Positions 16,466 to 26,100 are shown, counted from the stretch's first letter. The stretch: 64,000 bases of DNA from Methylobacterium sp. Leaf99 (GCF_001422375.1 NZ_LMMU01000012.1:56208-120207), one strand, 5' to 3'. Notes: generated by a model from the letters alone, not told the origin. Numbers and translations: made by a program.

Positions 16466-16833
16466 GCGAGCTCGCGAAACCCGTGCCCCCCGACGATCCC
16501 CGGGTGAGACTCGCCGAGGATCGGACGGTTCTAGCGGCCGAACGCACCTTCGTGGCGTGGCTTCGCACCGGGCTCGCGTTCCTAGGCGTCGGCCTCGCCG
16601 CGCAGCGCTTCCTGCGGGAGGTGCTCGCGGTCTGGCCGCTGAAGGTATTGTCGCTGACGCTGATCGGCTGCGCGCTCGCCTCATTCGCCGGCGCCGTGTG
16701 GCGGGACCGGGCGATCCGGGCACGGCTCGCCCATTCCGAGATCCCGATGATGCCGCGCCTCCTCACCGTCGGGATTGCGGCCCTGCTCATCGCGATCTCC
16801 GGCCTCGCGGCCACCGCCCTGCTCTGGGCGTGA
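16462..16833 (+). CDS. DUF202 (YidH-type) inner-membrane protein
   Basis: 123 residues with the family signature RVRLAEDRTVLAAERTFVAWLRTGLAFLG-like segment near the start and three membrane helices (about 35-55, 65-85, 98-120). Last gene of the sigma-factor operon; it overlaps the LysR stop and ends 3 bases before the convergent oxidase gene. Function unknown. Confidence 0.85.
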   Translation: MSELAKPVPPDDPRVRLAEDRTVLAAERTFVAWLRTGLAFLGVGLAAQRFLREVLAVWPLKVLSLTLIGCALASFAGAVWRDRAIRARLAHSEIPMMPRLLTVGIAALLIAISGLAATALLWA

Positions 16834-16836
16834 GGG

Positions 16837-17922
16837 TCAGGCCACCGTCACTCGCACCCGGTGCCAGGCGGCGCTGAGGTAACCCTTGTAGTTCCAGGTG
16901 TCGTCGGGGGCGGCCGGCTGGGTCTGGCCGGCGGAATCCCAGGCCCGCACCGCGAGCTCGTGCTCGCCCGCGGTCAGTTCGCGCTCGATCTCCCAGAACG
17001 TCCAGGCGTAGGGCGCGTCGGCATCGCGCTCGATCCGGGCTTGCGCCCAGCTGCGGCCGCCATCCGTCGAGACGTCGACGCGGGCGACCGCGCGGTCGCT
17101 GGCGATGGCGTAGCCGCGGATCGCGTGCCGGCCGGCCTTCAACGCAGCGCCGCGGGCGGGCTCGCAGATCGCGCTGTTCAACGGCATCGCCTCGATGGTG
17201 ATGCCGTGGGCCGGGTCGGCGGTCTCGGCCGTCACGTCGGGCGGAAACAGCTTGTAGTCGTCGGCCTGCATCGGGTTGTCGGAGGGCCGGTCCTGCACCG
17301 TGATCCGGGCGAGCCATTTCGGGCTGCGGATGCCGGCAAAGCCCGGCACCACCACGCGTAACGGATGGCCGTGCTCGGGGGCGAGAGGCTCGCCGTTCAT
17401 CGCGAAGGCAAGCAGCGTCTCGGGCGCCAGCGCCTTGGCGAGCGGGATCGAGGCGCCGAAGCGCGTGTCCGTGTCCGCGATCCGGTCGTGGCTCTCGAAG
17501 GCGACGTGGCGCTCATCATCCGCTTTGATGCCGGCCGCGCGCAGCACGTCGGCGAGCCGCACGCCGGTCCATTCCGCATTACCGATGGCGCCGGGCGCCC
17601 ACGGGTCGCCGGAGACCGGGGCCACCGCCAGCATGTCGGCCCGGCGGTTGCCGGCGCATTGCATCACCGCCGTCACGGTGACGGGCGCGAAGCGTTCTTT
17701 GAGATCGGCGAGGGAGAGGTCGAGGGGCGTCGCGACCATCCCGTCGACGGTCAGGCGGTAGCCGTCGGCGTCGAGGTCCGGGATGTCGCCGTGGCTGCGG
17801 ACGTAGAAGTCGGCTTGATCAGTCAGGAAGGCGGCCCGCAGGCGATCGAGCGGCGGCTCGGCGTTGTAGGGCGTCTTTCCGTGGACGATGAGGCGGTCCT
17901 TGCGCTGGAACAGGCCGAGCAT
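16837..17922 (-). CDS. Molybdopterin oxidase of the sulfite oxidase family, no signal peptide
   Basis: 361 residues from the ATG at 17922; a start 21 codons upstream is possible. It has the oxidoreductase-molybdopterin fold with likely Mo-ligand Cys89 in VMQCAGNRR, then GAIGNAEWTGVRLADVL and GHPLRVVVPGFAGIRSPKWL. A C-terminal Mo-cofactor oxidase dimerisation domain follows (DGGRSWAQA, WNYKGYLSAAWHRVRV). No Sec or Tat signal is visible, unlike the paralogue at 19520. It lies 78 bases downstream of a propeller gene and shares its promoter element. Likely substrate is sulfite, by family and context; a related sulfur or nitrogen oxyanion is possible. Confidence 0.85.
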   Translation of the reverse strand: MLGLFQRKDRLIVHGKTPYNAEPPLDRLRAAFLTDQADFYVRSHGDIPDLDADGYRLTVDGMVATPLDLSLADLKERFAPVTVTAVMQCAGNRRADMLAVAPVSGDPWAPGAIGNAEWTGVRLADVLRAAGIKADDERHVAFESHDRIADTDTRFGASIPLAKALAPETLLAFAMNGEPLAPEHGHPLRVVVPGFAGIRSPKWLARITVQDRPSDNPMQADDYKLFPPDVTAETADPAHGITIEAMPLNSAICEPARGAALKAGRHAIRGYAIASDRAVARVDVSTDGGRSWAQARIERDADAPYAWTFWEIERELTAGEHELAVRAWDSAGQTQPAAPDDTWNYKGYLSAAWHRVRVTVA

Positions 17923-18000
17923 GGGGTCTTTGTCCTGCGTTCGCGACGTGTCGAGATCGAGAACGCGCCGGGCGCCGAAAGGCACCCGGCGCGCGACGCT

Positions 18001-18984
18001 TCACGGCTTCATCGTCGAAACCACCGCGTTCTTCGCGCGGTCGACCACGGCCACGCTGAGGTCGCGGTTGAGGACGTACGCGTGGGCGTTGTCACTGGAG
18101 AATGCGATCGCCTGGCGCGGCTCGTTCAGCCCGGTCACCGTGGCGACGACCTTGAGCGTGTCGGTGTCGATCACCGAGAGCGAGTTGTCCTTGAGGTTGC
18201 CCGAATAGACGAAGCGCCCGTCCGGGGTCAGCGCGGCACCGTAGGGGTCCTTGCCCACCGCGACTTCTGACGTGACCTTGCGGGCGGCGACATCGACCAC
18301 ACTGACGGTGTTGCGGCCGCTGTTGGCGGCAAACAGCGTCTTGCCGTCCTTGGTGATCGAGATGGCGCGCAGCTTGTCGAACCCGGCGATCTCGCTGGTG
18401 ATCTTGTTGGTGGCGGTGTCGACCAACGTGATCTTGTCGCCGAGGAAGTTCGTCACGAACACGGTCTTGCCGTCCGGCGACAGCTTCACGCCTTGGCGCG
18501 GCTGCGCAAAGCCGGGGATCACGGCGACTGCGAGCATGGTCTTGGTGTCGAACACGGTCAGCGTGCTCGCGGCCTCGTTGTTGACGTAGAGCTTTGTCCC
18601 GTCGGCCGAGAGCACCGTGCCGAACGCACCGGGGCCCGCGGCAAGAACGCCGGCTTCTTTGCCGGTGCCGGTCTCGTAGACCGTGATCCGGCCCGTGCCG
18701 CTGTCGGAGACGTAGAAGCGGGCGCCGTCCGGCGCGAACACGATGTTGCGCGGCGTGACGAAGCCGTCGAGGCGGCGGAGCACCGTGCCCTTGGCGACGT
18801 CGTAGACGATGACGGCGCTCTCCTCGCTGTTCGACACCGCGGCGACCGTGCCGGCGGCGTTCAGGGCGAGCGCGTTGTTCTTGATTGCGCCGTCGAAGCC
18901 GGCGGCGAATCCAGGTTGGTTCTGGGTGAGGAGCAAGGCAGCTCCGGCGAGGAGGGCGCGGAGGCTGGTACGGACGTGGGTCAT
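18001..18984 (-). CDS. Secreted YVTN-family beta-propeller protein
   Basis: 327 residues from the ATG at 18984, which begins a signal peptide ending near GFAAG. Seven or so blades carry the YVTN consensus, e.g. SEESAVIVYDVAKGTVLRRL, ARFYVSDSGTGRITVYETGTG, KTVFVTNFLGDKITLVDTATN, KTLFAANSGRNTVSVVDVAAR and RFVYSGNLKDNSLSVIDTDTL. It is about 150 residues shorter than the propeller at 11795 and lacks its extra C-terminal region. First gene of an operon with the signal-less molybdopterin oxidase; an ECF-type element lies 115 bases upstream. Function unknown. Confidence 0.87.
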   Translation of the reverse strand: MTHVRTSLRALLAGAALLLTQNQPGFAAGFDGAIKNNALALNAAGTVAAVSNSEESAVIVYDVAKGTVLRRLDGFVTPRNIVFAPDGARFYVSDSGTGRITVYETGTGKEAGVLAAGPGAFGTVLSADGTKLYVNNEAASTLTVFDTKTMLAVAVIPGFAQPRQGVKLSPDGKTVFVTNFLGDKITLVDTATNKITSEIAGFDKLRAISITKDGKTLFAANSGRNTVSVVDVAARKVTSEVAVGKDPYGAALTPDGRFVYSGNLKDNSLSVIDTDTLKVVATVTGLNEPRQAIAFSSDNAHAYVLNRDLSVAVVDRAKNAVVSTMKP

Positions 18985-19098
18985 GAAGCGTGTCTCTCGG
19001 GCATGCGCCCTCGTTCGACGGCCTGGGGCCGGCCGTGCGGGCGAGTTCGAAATCGGATTGCGTCGTGCGGGACCGGTCAGGCCGTGCATCGCCTTAGG

Positions 19099-19125
19099 GA
19101 GATGCCAGCGAGGGCGGTCTATTCC
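19099..19125 (-). promoter_or_regulatory. ECF-type promoter element for propeller-oxidase operon
   Basis: Minus-strand GGAATA (19125-19120), 14 bases, GCATCTC (19105-19099), upstream of the ATG at 18984. The spacing is identical to the other three copies. The longer distance to the ATG leaves an untranslated leader of roughly 100 bases. Confidence 0.72.
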
Positions 19126-19169
19126 CCGAGGCCGGCGAAAAAAGCACGGCGGCCTCGGGATTCGAGGGT

Positions 19170-19508
19170 TCAGGGCGTGGGCTTCAACGCCGTGAGGTAA
19201 TCGACGATGGTCTGCACATCGGCCTGATCGACCGGCGCTTTGTAGACGTGGACCATCTTGTTCACGGTCTCGGTCCACTGCGCCTTCGTGAGCTTGGGCT
19301 GGGTCAGCACCATCCCGGCCGAGTGGCAGGCGAGGCAATTGTTATTGACCGCCTCGGCTCCCGGCCCGTCCGGAAAGATCCGGTCGGACGTCGGAAATTC
19401 GATCGATTGCGAACTGAAGCGCATCGGCTCGGGAGCAGGCGCCGCGAGCGCCACCAGGGGAGACAGGATGAGCGCGGCGATGAGGGCCGCAGGGCGAATT
19501 GTGTTCAT
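19170..19508 (-). CDS. sorB: SorB-like c-type cytochrome
   Basis: 112 residues from the ATG at 19508, with a Sec signal (ALIAALILSPLVALA) and one haem-binding CLACH motif (Cys58, Cys61, His62). A C-terminal helix typical of mono-haem cytochromes follows (VDQADVQTIVDYLTALKPTP). It begins 11 bases after the sulfite dehydrogenase catalytic gene and should accept its electrons in the periplasm. The name assumes the SorAB arrangement known from Starkeya novella. Confidence 0.83.
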   Translation of the reverse strand: MNTIRPAALIAALILSPLVALAAPAPEPMRFSSQSIEFPTSDRIFPDGPGAEAVNNNCLACHSAGMVLTQPKLTKAQWTETVNKMVHVYKAPVDQADVQTIVDYLTALKPTP

Positions 19509-19519
19509 GGCTGTTCTCC

Positions 19520-20743
19520 TCAAGCGGCCTGGAAGGACACGGTCTCGATGCCGTTCTGCATGAAGCCGTTGGCGTTCCAGATTCGGTCCATGCCTTGCGC
19601 GACGCCCTTGGTATTGGTGCAGCGGACCCTGACCGTGTGGGTCCCGGCGGCCAGCGCCGGCAGGCTGCCGTCGAAGCGGCGGAAGCTGTAGGGGCCCTCG
19701 TCGGCACCGAGTTGCGCCGGGAACCACGTCGCCCCGCCGTCGCCGGAGAACTCGACCGCCTTCACCCCACAATCGCCGCCGAACGCGATGCCGCGGATGG
19801 CCACCGGCGTTCCGGCCGCCACCTTGGCGCCGTCGGTCAGGTTGGTGACGAACGAGCGCGGCACCATCCTGTTAATCGGCACTGTCTTGAACCCTGTCTG
19901 CCCGGGCTTGATGTTAGCACCCGGCACGTCGGGAATACGGTAGGCGGTCTTCATCCAATATTGTTCGTCGGGCTTGTCCAGCACCTCGATGTCGGACAGC
20001 ATCTTGACCCAGTAGGTTGAGTACCAGCCCGGCACCACGAGCCGGAGCGGGAAACCGTTGAGCAGCGGGAGCTGCTCGCCGTTCATCGCGTAGGCGATCA
20101 TCACCTCACCATTGTTGGCGTGGTCGAGATCGAGGGACTTCTTGAAGTCCGGCGCGTCGTCGACCACGGGCTCGTCGAGGCCGTTGAAGCGCACCTGCAC
20201 GGCACCGGCCTTCACCCCGGCCTTTTCGAGCACGTCCTTGAGGCGCACCCCGGTCCAGCGGGCGTTGCCCATTGAGCCGTTGGCCCATTGCGCGCCGGGC
20301 ACCCGCGGCTCGAACAGCCCGCGTGAATTGCCCGAGCACTGGTTGACCGCGGCGATCTCGAAGCGCGGCAGGCCGGCGATGGCATCGAGGGAGAGCGAGA
20401 GTTCCTTCTCCACATGGCCGTGGACCTTGAGCCGGAAGGTGCCGGCATCGACCTCGGTCGGGATCGAGGCCCAGTGCCAGCGCACGTAGAAGCGGTCGTT
20501 GGGGGTGAACACGCCCGCGTCGAACACCGAGAACGGCGTCTCCAGCAGCGGCGGATGGGTGCGCTGGAGGATCATCTCGCCCTTGCCCGGAAAGGCGGTG
20601 GTCAGCGCCCGCTCGTCCGGGCCGCCGGGCAGCGGCAGCTTCACCGAGCCCGCGGCCCAGGCCGGCAACGCGGCGCCGAGGCTGCCGAGCCCGAGTCCAC
20701 CCAGGACGAGGCGGCGGTTCGTCGGTCTGTCCAATCCGTGCAT
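19520..20743 (-). CDS. sorA: Periplasmic sulfite dehydrogenase, molybdopterin subunit (SorA/SoxC-like)
   Basis: 407 residues with a Tat-type leader (TNRRLVLGGLGLGSLGAALPAWA). The catalytic domain has the putative Mo-ligand Cys136 in VNQCSGNSRG, then GSMGNARWTGVRLKDVL and GFPLRLVVPGWYSTYWVKML. The C-terminal dimerisation domain has DGGATWFPAQLG and IWNANGFMQNGIETV. It is paired with a c-type cytochrome, so electrons from sulfite oxidation would enter the respiratory chain. Single ECF-type element upstream at 20820. Confidence 0.88.
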   Translation of the reverse strand: MHGLDRPTNRRLVLGGLGLGSLGAALPAWAAGSVKLPLPGGPDERALTTAFPGKGEMILQRTHPPLLETPFSVFDAGVFTPNDRFYVRWHWASIPTEVDAGTFRLKVHGHVEKELSLSLDAIAGLPRFEIAAVNQCSGNSRGLFEPRVPGAQWANGSMGNARWTGVRLKDVLEKAGVKAGAVQVRFNGLDEPVVDDAPDFKKSLDLDHANNGEVMIAYAMNGEQLPLLNGFPLRLVVPGWYSTYWVKMLSDIEVLDKPDEQYWMKTAYRIPDVPGANIKPGQTGFKTVPINRMVPRSFVTNLTDGAKVAAGTPVAIRGIAFGGDCGVKAVEFSGDGGATWFPAQLGADEGPYSFRRFDGSLPALAAGTHTVRVRCTNTKGVAQGMDRIWNANGFMQNGIETVSFQAA

Positions 20744-20819
20744 GGTCTCTCCCCTTGAAGAATGTCGGCGTCGATGCGTTCGAGCGCATCGGGCCTCGTG
20801 GCGATTCCTCGCGACAAGG

Positions 20820-20846
20820 GAGATGCTACGGAAAGCGATTTATTCC
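20820..20846 (-). promoter_or_regulatory. ECF-type promoter element for sorAB
   Basis: Minus-strand GGAATA (20846-20841), 14 bases, GCATCTC (20826-20820), 77 bases before the sorA ATG. Fourth copy of the shared element; its flanks match those at 13715 most closely (GGGAATAAA at the left, GCATCTCCC at the right). Confidence 0.75.
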
Positions 20847-20987
20847 CTCCAACGGTCTTTCGCGATGCGAACGATCTCCCGGTGCGATGATTCGAGAATT
20901 TTCAATCTCCCGCTTAATCCGGATTTCTTCGGGGCATCGCGCCGGATGAAAACCTGGATCGGTGGTGGAGCCGGATCCACACCCGGA

Positions 20988-22133
20988 TCAGACAAGGCCC
21001 AGCACGTGGATCAGGCCGAGGCTGACGGCGCCGAGCGCGAGGAGCGAGGCGACTACCGCCAGCGTCACCCGCGCCCCGGCCTTGGCGACGCTGCGCACGT
21101 CGACCCCGAGGCCGAGCGCCGCCATCGAGACCACGGTCAGCACGTTGGCGGTCTCCGACATCGGCGCGAGCGCGACCTGCGGGATCAGCCCGGCCGAGCG
21201 AAGTCCCGCGAGCGCGAGGAATGCGAGGATGAACCACGGCACCAGGCGGTGGATCGCGAGGCTGGCGCGGGCCGGGCGGTCGCCGGCTGTGACGCCGGGG
21301 GCGGCCTCGTCGGTCTTCTCGCCCAGCCGGCTCGCGCCGAGCGAGAGCACCAGGACGACCGGGCCGAGCATCAGCACCCGGACGAGCTTCACCAGGGTTC
21401 CGACCTGGACGCTGAGTGCCGCGACCGGCGCGGTGGCGGCGAGAACCTGCGGAACAGCGTAGACGGTGAGGCCGGCGAGCACCCCGTACTGCATCGGCGA
21501 GAGACCGAGCAGGGGCACCAGTAGCGGCAGCCCGAGCACCACCAGCACGCCTAGAACCGCGGTGAAGGCGATGGAGGCGGCGACGTCCTCGCCGTCGGCA
21601 CCAATCACCGGCGCCGTGGCGGCGATGGCCGAGTTGCCGCAGATCGAGTTACCGCAGGCGACGAGGATCGCCATGCGCGGGTGCAGCCCGAGCGCCCGAC
21701 CGATGCCGTAACTCGACAGGATCGCCACCGTGACGACGCCCGCGATGCCGAAGAGCAGACCCGGACCGGCCGCCAAGATCGTCGCGAGGCTGAGCGAGGC
21801 CCCGAGAAGAACAACCGCGATCTCCAGTACGGTCTTGGCCCCGAAGGCGATGCCGGGAAAGAAACGTTGCGACGGGGTCCAGGCCGTGCGGATCGCGCTG
21901 CCGAGCAGGATCGCCAGCACCAGGGCTTCGAGCCAGGCGCGACCGAACAGATGCGCCTCGACGGCCTCGAAGCCGACCGCTGCGGCGGTGACCGCCACGC
22001 AGAGGCCCAGTCCCGGAAGGATGGCTTTCGTGCCGGCCAAGGCGCCCATCGATCGAGGGTGGGAGAAAAGTCTGGGCATGGACATGGATGGCTCCGATGT
22101 GATGCCAGAGAATCCCATGTCCCTTTCATTCAC
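20988..22133 (-). CDS. yeiH: YeiH/UPF0324-family membrane protein, putative sulfate/sulfite exporter
   Basis: 381 residues from a GTG; ATGs 6 and 17 codons in are possible starts. Ten or so membrane helices include family motifs FGAKTVLEIAVVLLGASLSL, ILVACGNSICGNSAIAATAPV and GLTVYAVPQVLAA. Families of this type often sit beside sulfite- or cysteate-related genes and a LysR gene. It lies at the end of the sulfite cluster but has its own upstream region with a 9-base direct repeat and no ECF-type element. The transport substrate is inferred. Confidence 0.85.
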   Translation of the reverse strand: MNERDMGFSGITSEPSMSMPRLFSHPRSMGALAGTKAILPGLGLCVAVTAAAVGFEAVEAHLFGRAWLEALVLAILLGSAIRTAWTPSQRFFPGIAFGAKTVLEIAVVLLGASLSLATILAAGPGLLFGIAGVVTVAILSSYGIGRALGLHPRMAILVACGNSICGNSAIAATAPVIGADGEDVAASIAFTAVLGVLVVLGLPLLVPLLGLSPMQYGVLAGLTVYAVPQVLAATAPVAALSVQVGTLVKLVRVLMLGPVVLVLSLGASRLGEKTDEAAPGVTAGDRPARASLAIHRLVPWFILAFLALAGLRSAGLIPQVALAPMSETANVLTVVSMAALGLGVDVRSVAKAGARVTLAVVASLLALGAVSLGLIHVLGLV

Positions 22134-22135
22134 TC

Positions 22136-22170
22136 CAACGGAATGATCAGATGTTTCCCATCAACGGAAT
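22136..22170. promoter_or_regulatory. Direct repeat CAACGGAAT x2 before yeiH
   Basis: CAACGGAAT occurs at 22136-22144 and 22162-22170, a 26-base period, each followed shortly by AGATG. It lies immediately upstream of the yeiH start. Spaced repeats in this place are compatible with a LysR-type activator site; the LysR protein at 15575 is the obvious candidate. Confidence 0.35.
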
Positions 22171-22231
22171 AGATGAAAAGGGGCCCCTTCGCGGCTTGCG
22201 GAGATCCATTCTGGGGGGCCGACAAGCGCAT

Positions 22232-22930
22232 TCACCCGTCAATCCAGCGTGCCTTGATCGTCGTGTCCGCGGCAAACTCATAGATCCTGACGGAGCCCGT
22301 CGCGAGTTCGAGGTGCTCGACCTCCGCCGGGTTGAGGTCTTCGAGCGCCATCACAAGCGCCCGCAGGCAATTACCGTGGGCGACGACCAGCACGTCCCCG
22401 CCCATGACCGCCGGTAGGATGGATCGGAGGTAGCAGGGCACGATGCGCGCGACAGTGTCGCGCAGGCTCTCACCATTCGGCGGCGCATCAGCGTAGGAGC
22501 GGCGCCAGGTCTCAATCCGCACCGCCCCCCAGCGCGCATCGGCGGTGGTCTTGTCGAGCCCGCTGAGGTCGCCGTAGTCTCGCTCGTCGAGCGCGGCGAA
22601 GCGTTGGGGGATTAATCCGGGTTGCCCGAGCGCATCGAGGATAAGCCGGCCGCTCACGACGGCCCGCGTCAGCGTCGAGGTGAAGGCAACAGAAAAGCGC
22701 CAGCGGCGCTCGGCCAAACGCCGGCCGGCTGCCTCGGCTTCCATCCGGCCCTGCTCGGTCAAGGGCGAGTCCAGCAATCCCGTGAACAGGCCGGATCGGT
22801 TGGCTACGCTCTGGCCATGCCGGACCAGCACGAGACGTCGCGTGACCGGGGCTTTGCAATCGTGAATCACGCTGTCTCCCGAGGCAGAGCACTTTCGCGC
22901 CGGTGGCATCGCCTCTGATGAAGTCGGCAT
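22232..22930 (-). CDS. gpmA: 2,3-bisphosphoglycerate-dependent phosphoglycerate mutase
   Basis: 232 residues including an N-terminal extension of about 30 residues before the core. The core starts RRLVLVRHGQSVANRSGLFTGLLDSPLTEQG with the catalytic histidine in RHGQS. It continues with the substrate motif FTSTLTRAVVSG, the LDERDYGDLSG loop with its acid residue, and the second catalytic His in VVAHGNCLRAL. It would interconvert 3- and 2-phosphoglycerate. The true start may be about 28 codons inside. A metabolic gene between the sulfite and copper modules looks like cargo. Confidence 0.88.
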   Translation of the reverse strand: MPTSSEAMPPARKCSASGDSVIHDCKAPVTRRLVLVRHGQSVANRSGLFTGLLDSPLTEQGRMEAEAAGRRLAERRWRFSVAFTSTLTRAVVSGRLILDALGQPGLIPQRFAALDERDYGDLSGLDKTTADARWGAVRIETWRRSYADAPPNGESLRDTVARIVPCYLRSILPAVMGGDVLVVAHGNCLRALVMALEDLNPAEVEHLELATGSVRIYEFAADTTIKARWIDG

Positions 22931-23154
22931 CCGGCTTTAACAAAATTCGACCCTGAGATGAGTTGGACCGACCGTCCGGAGACGGTGATTCATCCTTGGT
23001 CCGCTTTAGAACGTCTTGCGACTGAAAGCAGCCAAGCTGCTTGCCACCCAACCCGGTCGTTGGCCTCTGCCTCGACAGCCTGGGAGCGGACCTTCGGAGT
23101 GTCGGCAAGGGGCCGGGAGTCGGCCCAGGGCATGGTTTCAATCCGTCAGATTGT

Positions 23155-26100
23155 TCATAACGTTACAAGTCGGGCCTCGGGGTCGATGGTATTCGGTTCG
23201 GACCGCGGCAGCCCCCACCCTTTCACGAAGCCGTAGACCGCCGGGATCACCAGGAGGGTCAGCAGGGTCGAGGAGACCATGCCGCCGATCATCGGCACGG
23301 CGATCCGTTGCATGACCTCGGAGCCCGAGCCGGTGCTCCACAGGATCGGCAGGAGCCCGGCCATGATCGCCACCACCGTCATCATCTTCGGGCGCACCCG
23401 CTCGACCGCGCCGACCATGATCGCCCGCCGCAGGTCGGCCCTGGTGAACGTCAGCCCGGCCCTATCGCGCTCGGCCCGGATCTCGGCCAGCGCGTGGTCG
23501 AGGTAAACCAGCATGATCACCCCGGTCTCGGCGGCCACGCCTGCCAGCGCGATGAAGCCCACCGCCACGGCCACCGACAGATTGAAGCCCATCCACCACA
23601 TCAGCCAGACCCCGCCGACGAGGGCGAAGGGCAACGACAGCATGACGATGAGCGTCTCGGTCAGCCTACGGAAGTTCAGGTAGAGCAGCAGGAACACGAT
23701 CAGCAGCGTCAGGGGCACCACGATCTTGAGCCGGGCGGTCGCCCGGTCGAGGTACTCCACCTGCCCGCTCCACTGCACGAGGGTACCCTGGGGAAGCCTG
23801 ACCTCGTTGGTCACCGCCGCTCTAGCCTCAGCAACGTAGCCCCCGAGGTCGCGACCGGCGACGTCGACGTAAATGAAGACCGCGAGTTGCCCGTTCTCCG
23901 TCCGGATCTGCGTCGGGCCGCGGTTCAACTGCACCTTGGCGACCTCGCCGAGCGGCACGGTCCCCCCGCCCGGGATCGGCACCTGGACCTCGGAGGCGAT
24001 GGATCGCGGGTCGGACCGAAAGGCCCGGGGGTAGCGCACGTTGACGGTGTAGCGCTCCCTGCCCTCGACGGTGTTGGTGACGCTCTCGCCGCCGAGCGCC
24101 ATCCCGATCACGTCCTGCACGTCCCCGACCGTCAGCCCGTACCGGCCAAGCGCCTCGCGGTTGGGGGTGATGTCGAGGAAGTAGCCGCCCTGGACGCGCT
24201 CGGCGTAGGCGCTCGACGTGCCCGGCACCACCTTCACCACCGCCTCGACCTGGCGGGCGACCTTTTCCATCTCGGTCAGGTCCGTCCCGAGCACCTTGAT
24301 CCCGACCGGCGTGCGGATGCCGGTGGAGAGCATGTCGATGCGGGCGCGGATCGGCTGGGTCCAGGCGTTCGAGACCCCGGGGAACTGGAGCGCGGCGTCC
24401 ATCTCGGCCTTCAGGCTCGCCGTCGTGACCCCGGGACGCCAATCCACCTTCGGCTTCAGGTTGACGATGGTCTCGAACATCTCGCTCGGCGCCGGATCGG
24501 TCGCGGTGTTGGCCCGTCCGGCCTTGCCGTAGACCGAGGCGACCTCGGGGAACGACTTGATGATCCTGTCCTGGGTCGCCAGCAGGTCGCCGGCCTTGGT
24601 CACCGAAATGCCCGGCAGGGTGGTGGGCATGTACATCAAAGTCCCCTCGTCGAGGTCGGGCATGAACTCCGAGCCGAGCCGGCTCGCCGGCCACGCCGTC
24701 ACCGCCAGGACGACCAAGGCCAGCAGGATCGTCAGCACACGCGCCCGCAGGACGCCGGCGATGAGAGGGCGGTAGATCCAGATCAGGAGCCTGTTCACCG
24801 GGTTGCGGTGCTCGGGGATGATCCGGCCGCGGACGAACAGGACCATCAGCGCCGGGACGAGTGTCAGGGACAGGACTGCCGCCGCGGCCATCGCGAAGGT
24901 CTTGGTGAAGGCCAGCGGACCGAACAGGCGGCCCTCCTGGCTCTCCAGCGTGAAGATCGGCAGGAAGCTCACCGTGATGATGAGGAGCGAGAAGAACAGC
25001 GACGGCCCAACCTCGCTTGCGGCCTCGATTAGGATCTCGACCCGGCGCTTGCCGGGGTCCGCCCGCTCCAGGTGCTTGTGGGCGTTCTCGATCATCACGA
25101 TGGCGGCGTCGATCATGGCGCCCACCGCGATGGCGATGCCGCCCAGGCTCATGATGTTGGCCCCGAGCCCGAGGGCCTTCATGCCCGCGAACGCCATCAG
25201 GATGCCGACCGGCAGCATCAGGATCGCGACCAGCGCGCTGCGGACGTGAAGCAGGAACACGACGCAGACGAGGGCGACGATGACGCTTTCCTCGATCAGC
25301 GTGCCCTTGAGGGTCTCGATGGCCGCCTCGATGAGGTGCGAGCGGTCGTAGACCGGCAGGATCTCCGTGCCCTTGGGCAGGCTGGCGGCGACATCGGAAA
25401 GCCGGGCCTTCACGTTCTCGATGACGTTCAGGGCGTTGGCACCGAACCGTTGCAGGACGATCCCGCCGGCGACCTCGCCGTCGCCGTTCATCTCGGTGAT
25501 GCCGCGGCGCTCGTCGGGACCGAGCTCTACCCGAGCCACGTCCTTCACCCGCAGGGGTGTGCCCGCCTCCGTCCTCAGGACGATGCTCTCGATGTCGGCG
25601 ACGCTCTTGAGGTAGCCGCGGCCACGGACGACGAACTCGAACTCGGAGAGCTCGACGGTACGGCCGCCGGCGTCGGCGTTGCTCGCCCGGATGGCCTCCC
25701 GGAGCTTGGACAGGGTGATGCCCTGCGCCCGCAACCGGTTGGGATCGACGACCACGTTGTACTGCTTCACGAAGCCGCCGACGCCCGCGACCTCGGCCAC
25801 GCCCTCGGCACGCGACGCCCCGAAGCGGACGACCCAGTCCTGAAGCGAGCGGAGCTCGGCCAGCGTGCGTTCCTTGGCGACCACCACGTACTGGTAGACC
25901 CAGCCGACCCCGGTCGCGTCGGGTCCCAGGTTCGGGGTCACGCCGGCCGGCAGGCGCCTGGCCACGGTGTTCAGGTATTCGAGCACCCGGCTCCGGGCCC
26001 AGTACGGGTCGGTGCCGTCCTCGAAGATGACGTAGACGAACGAGACCCCGAAGAACGAGAAGCCGCGCACGACCTTCGACCGGGGCACCGTCAGCATCGC

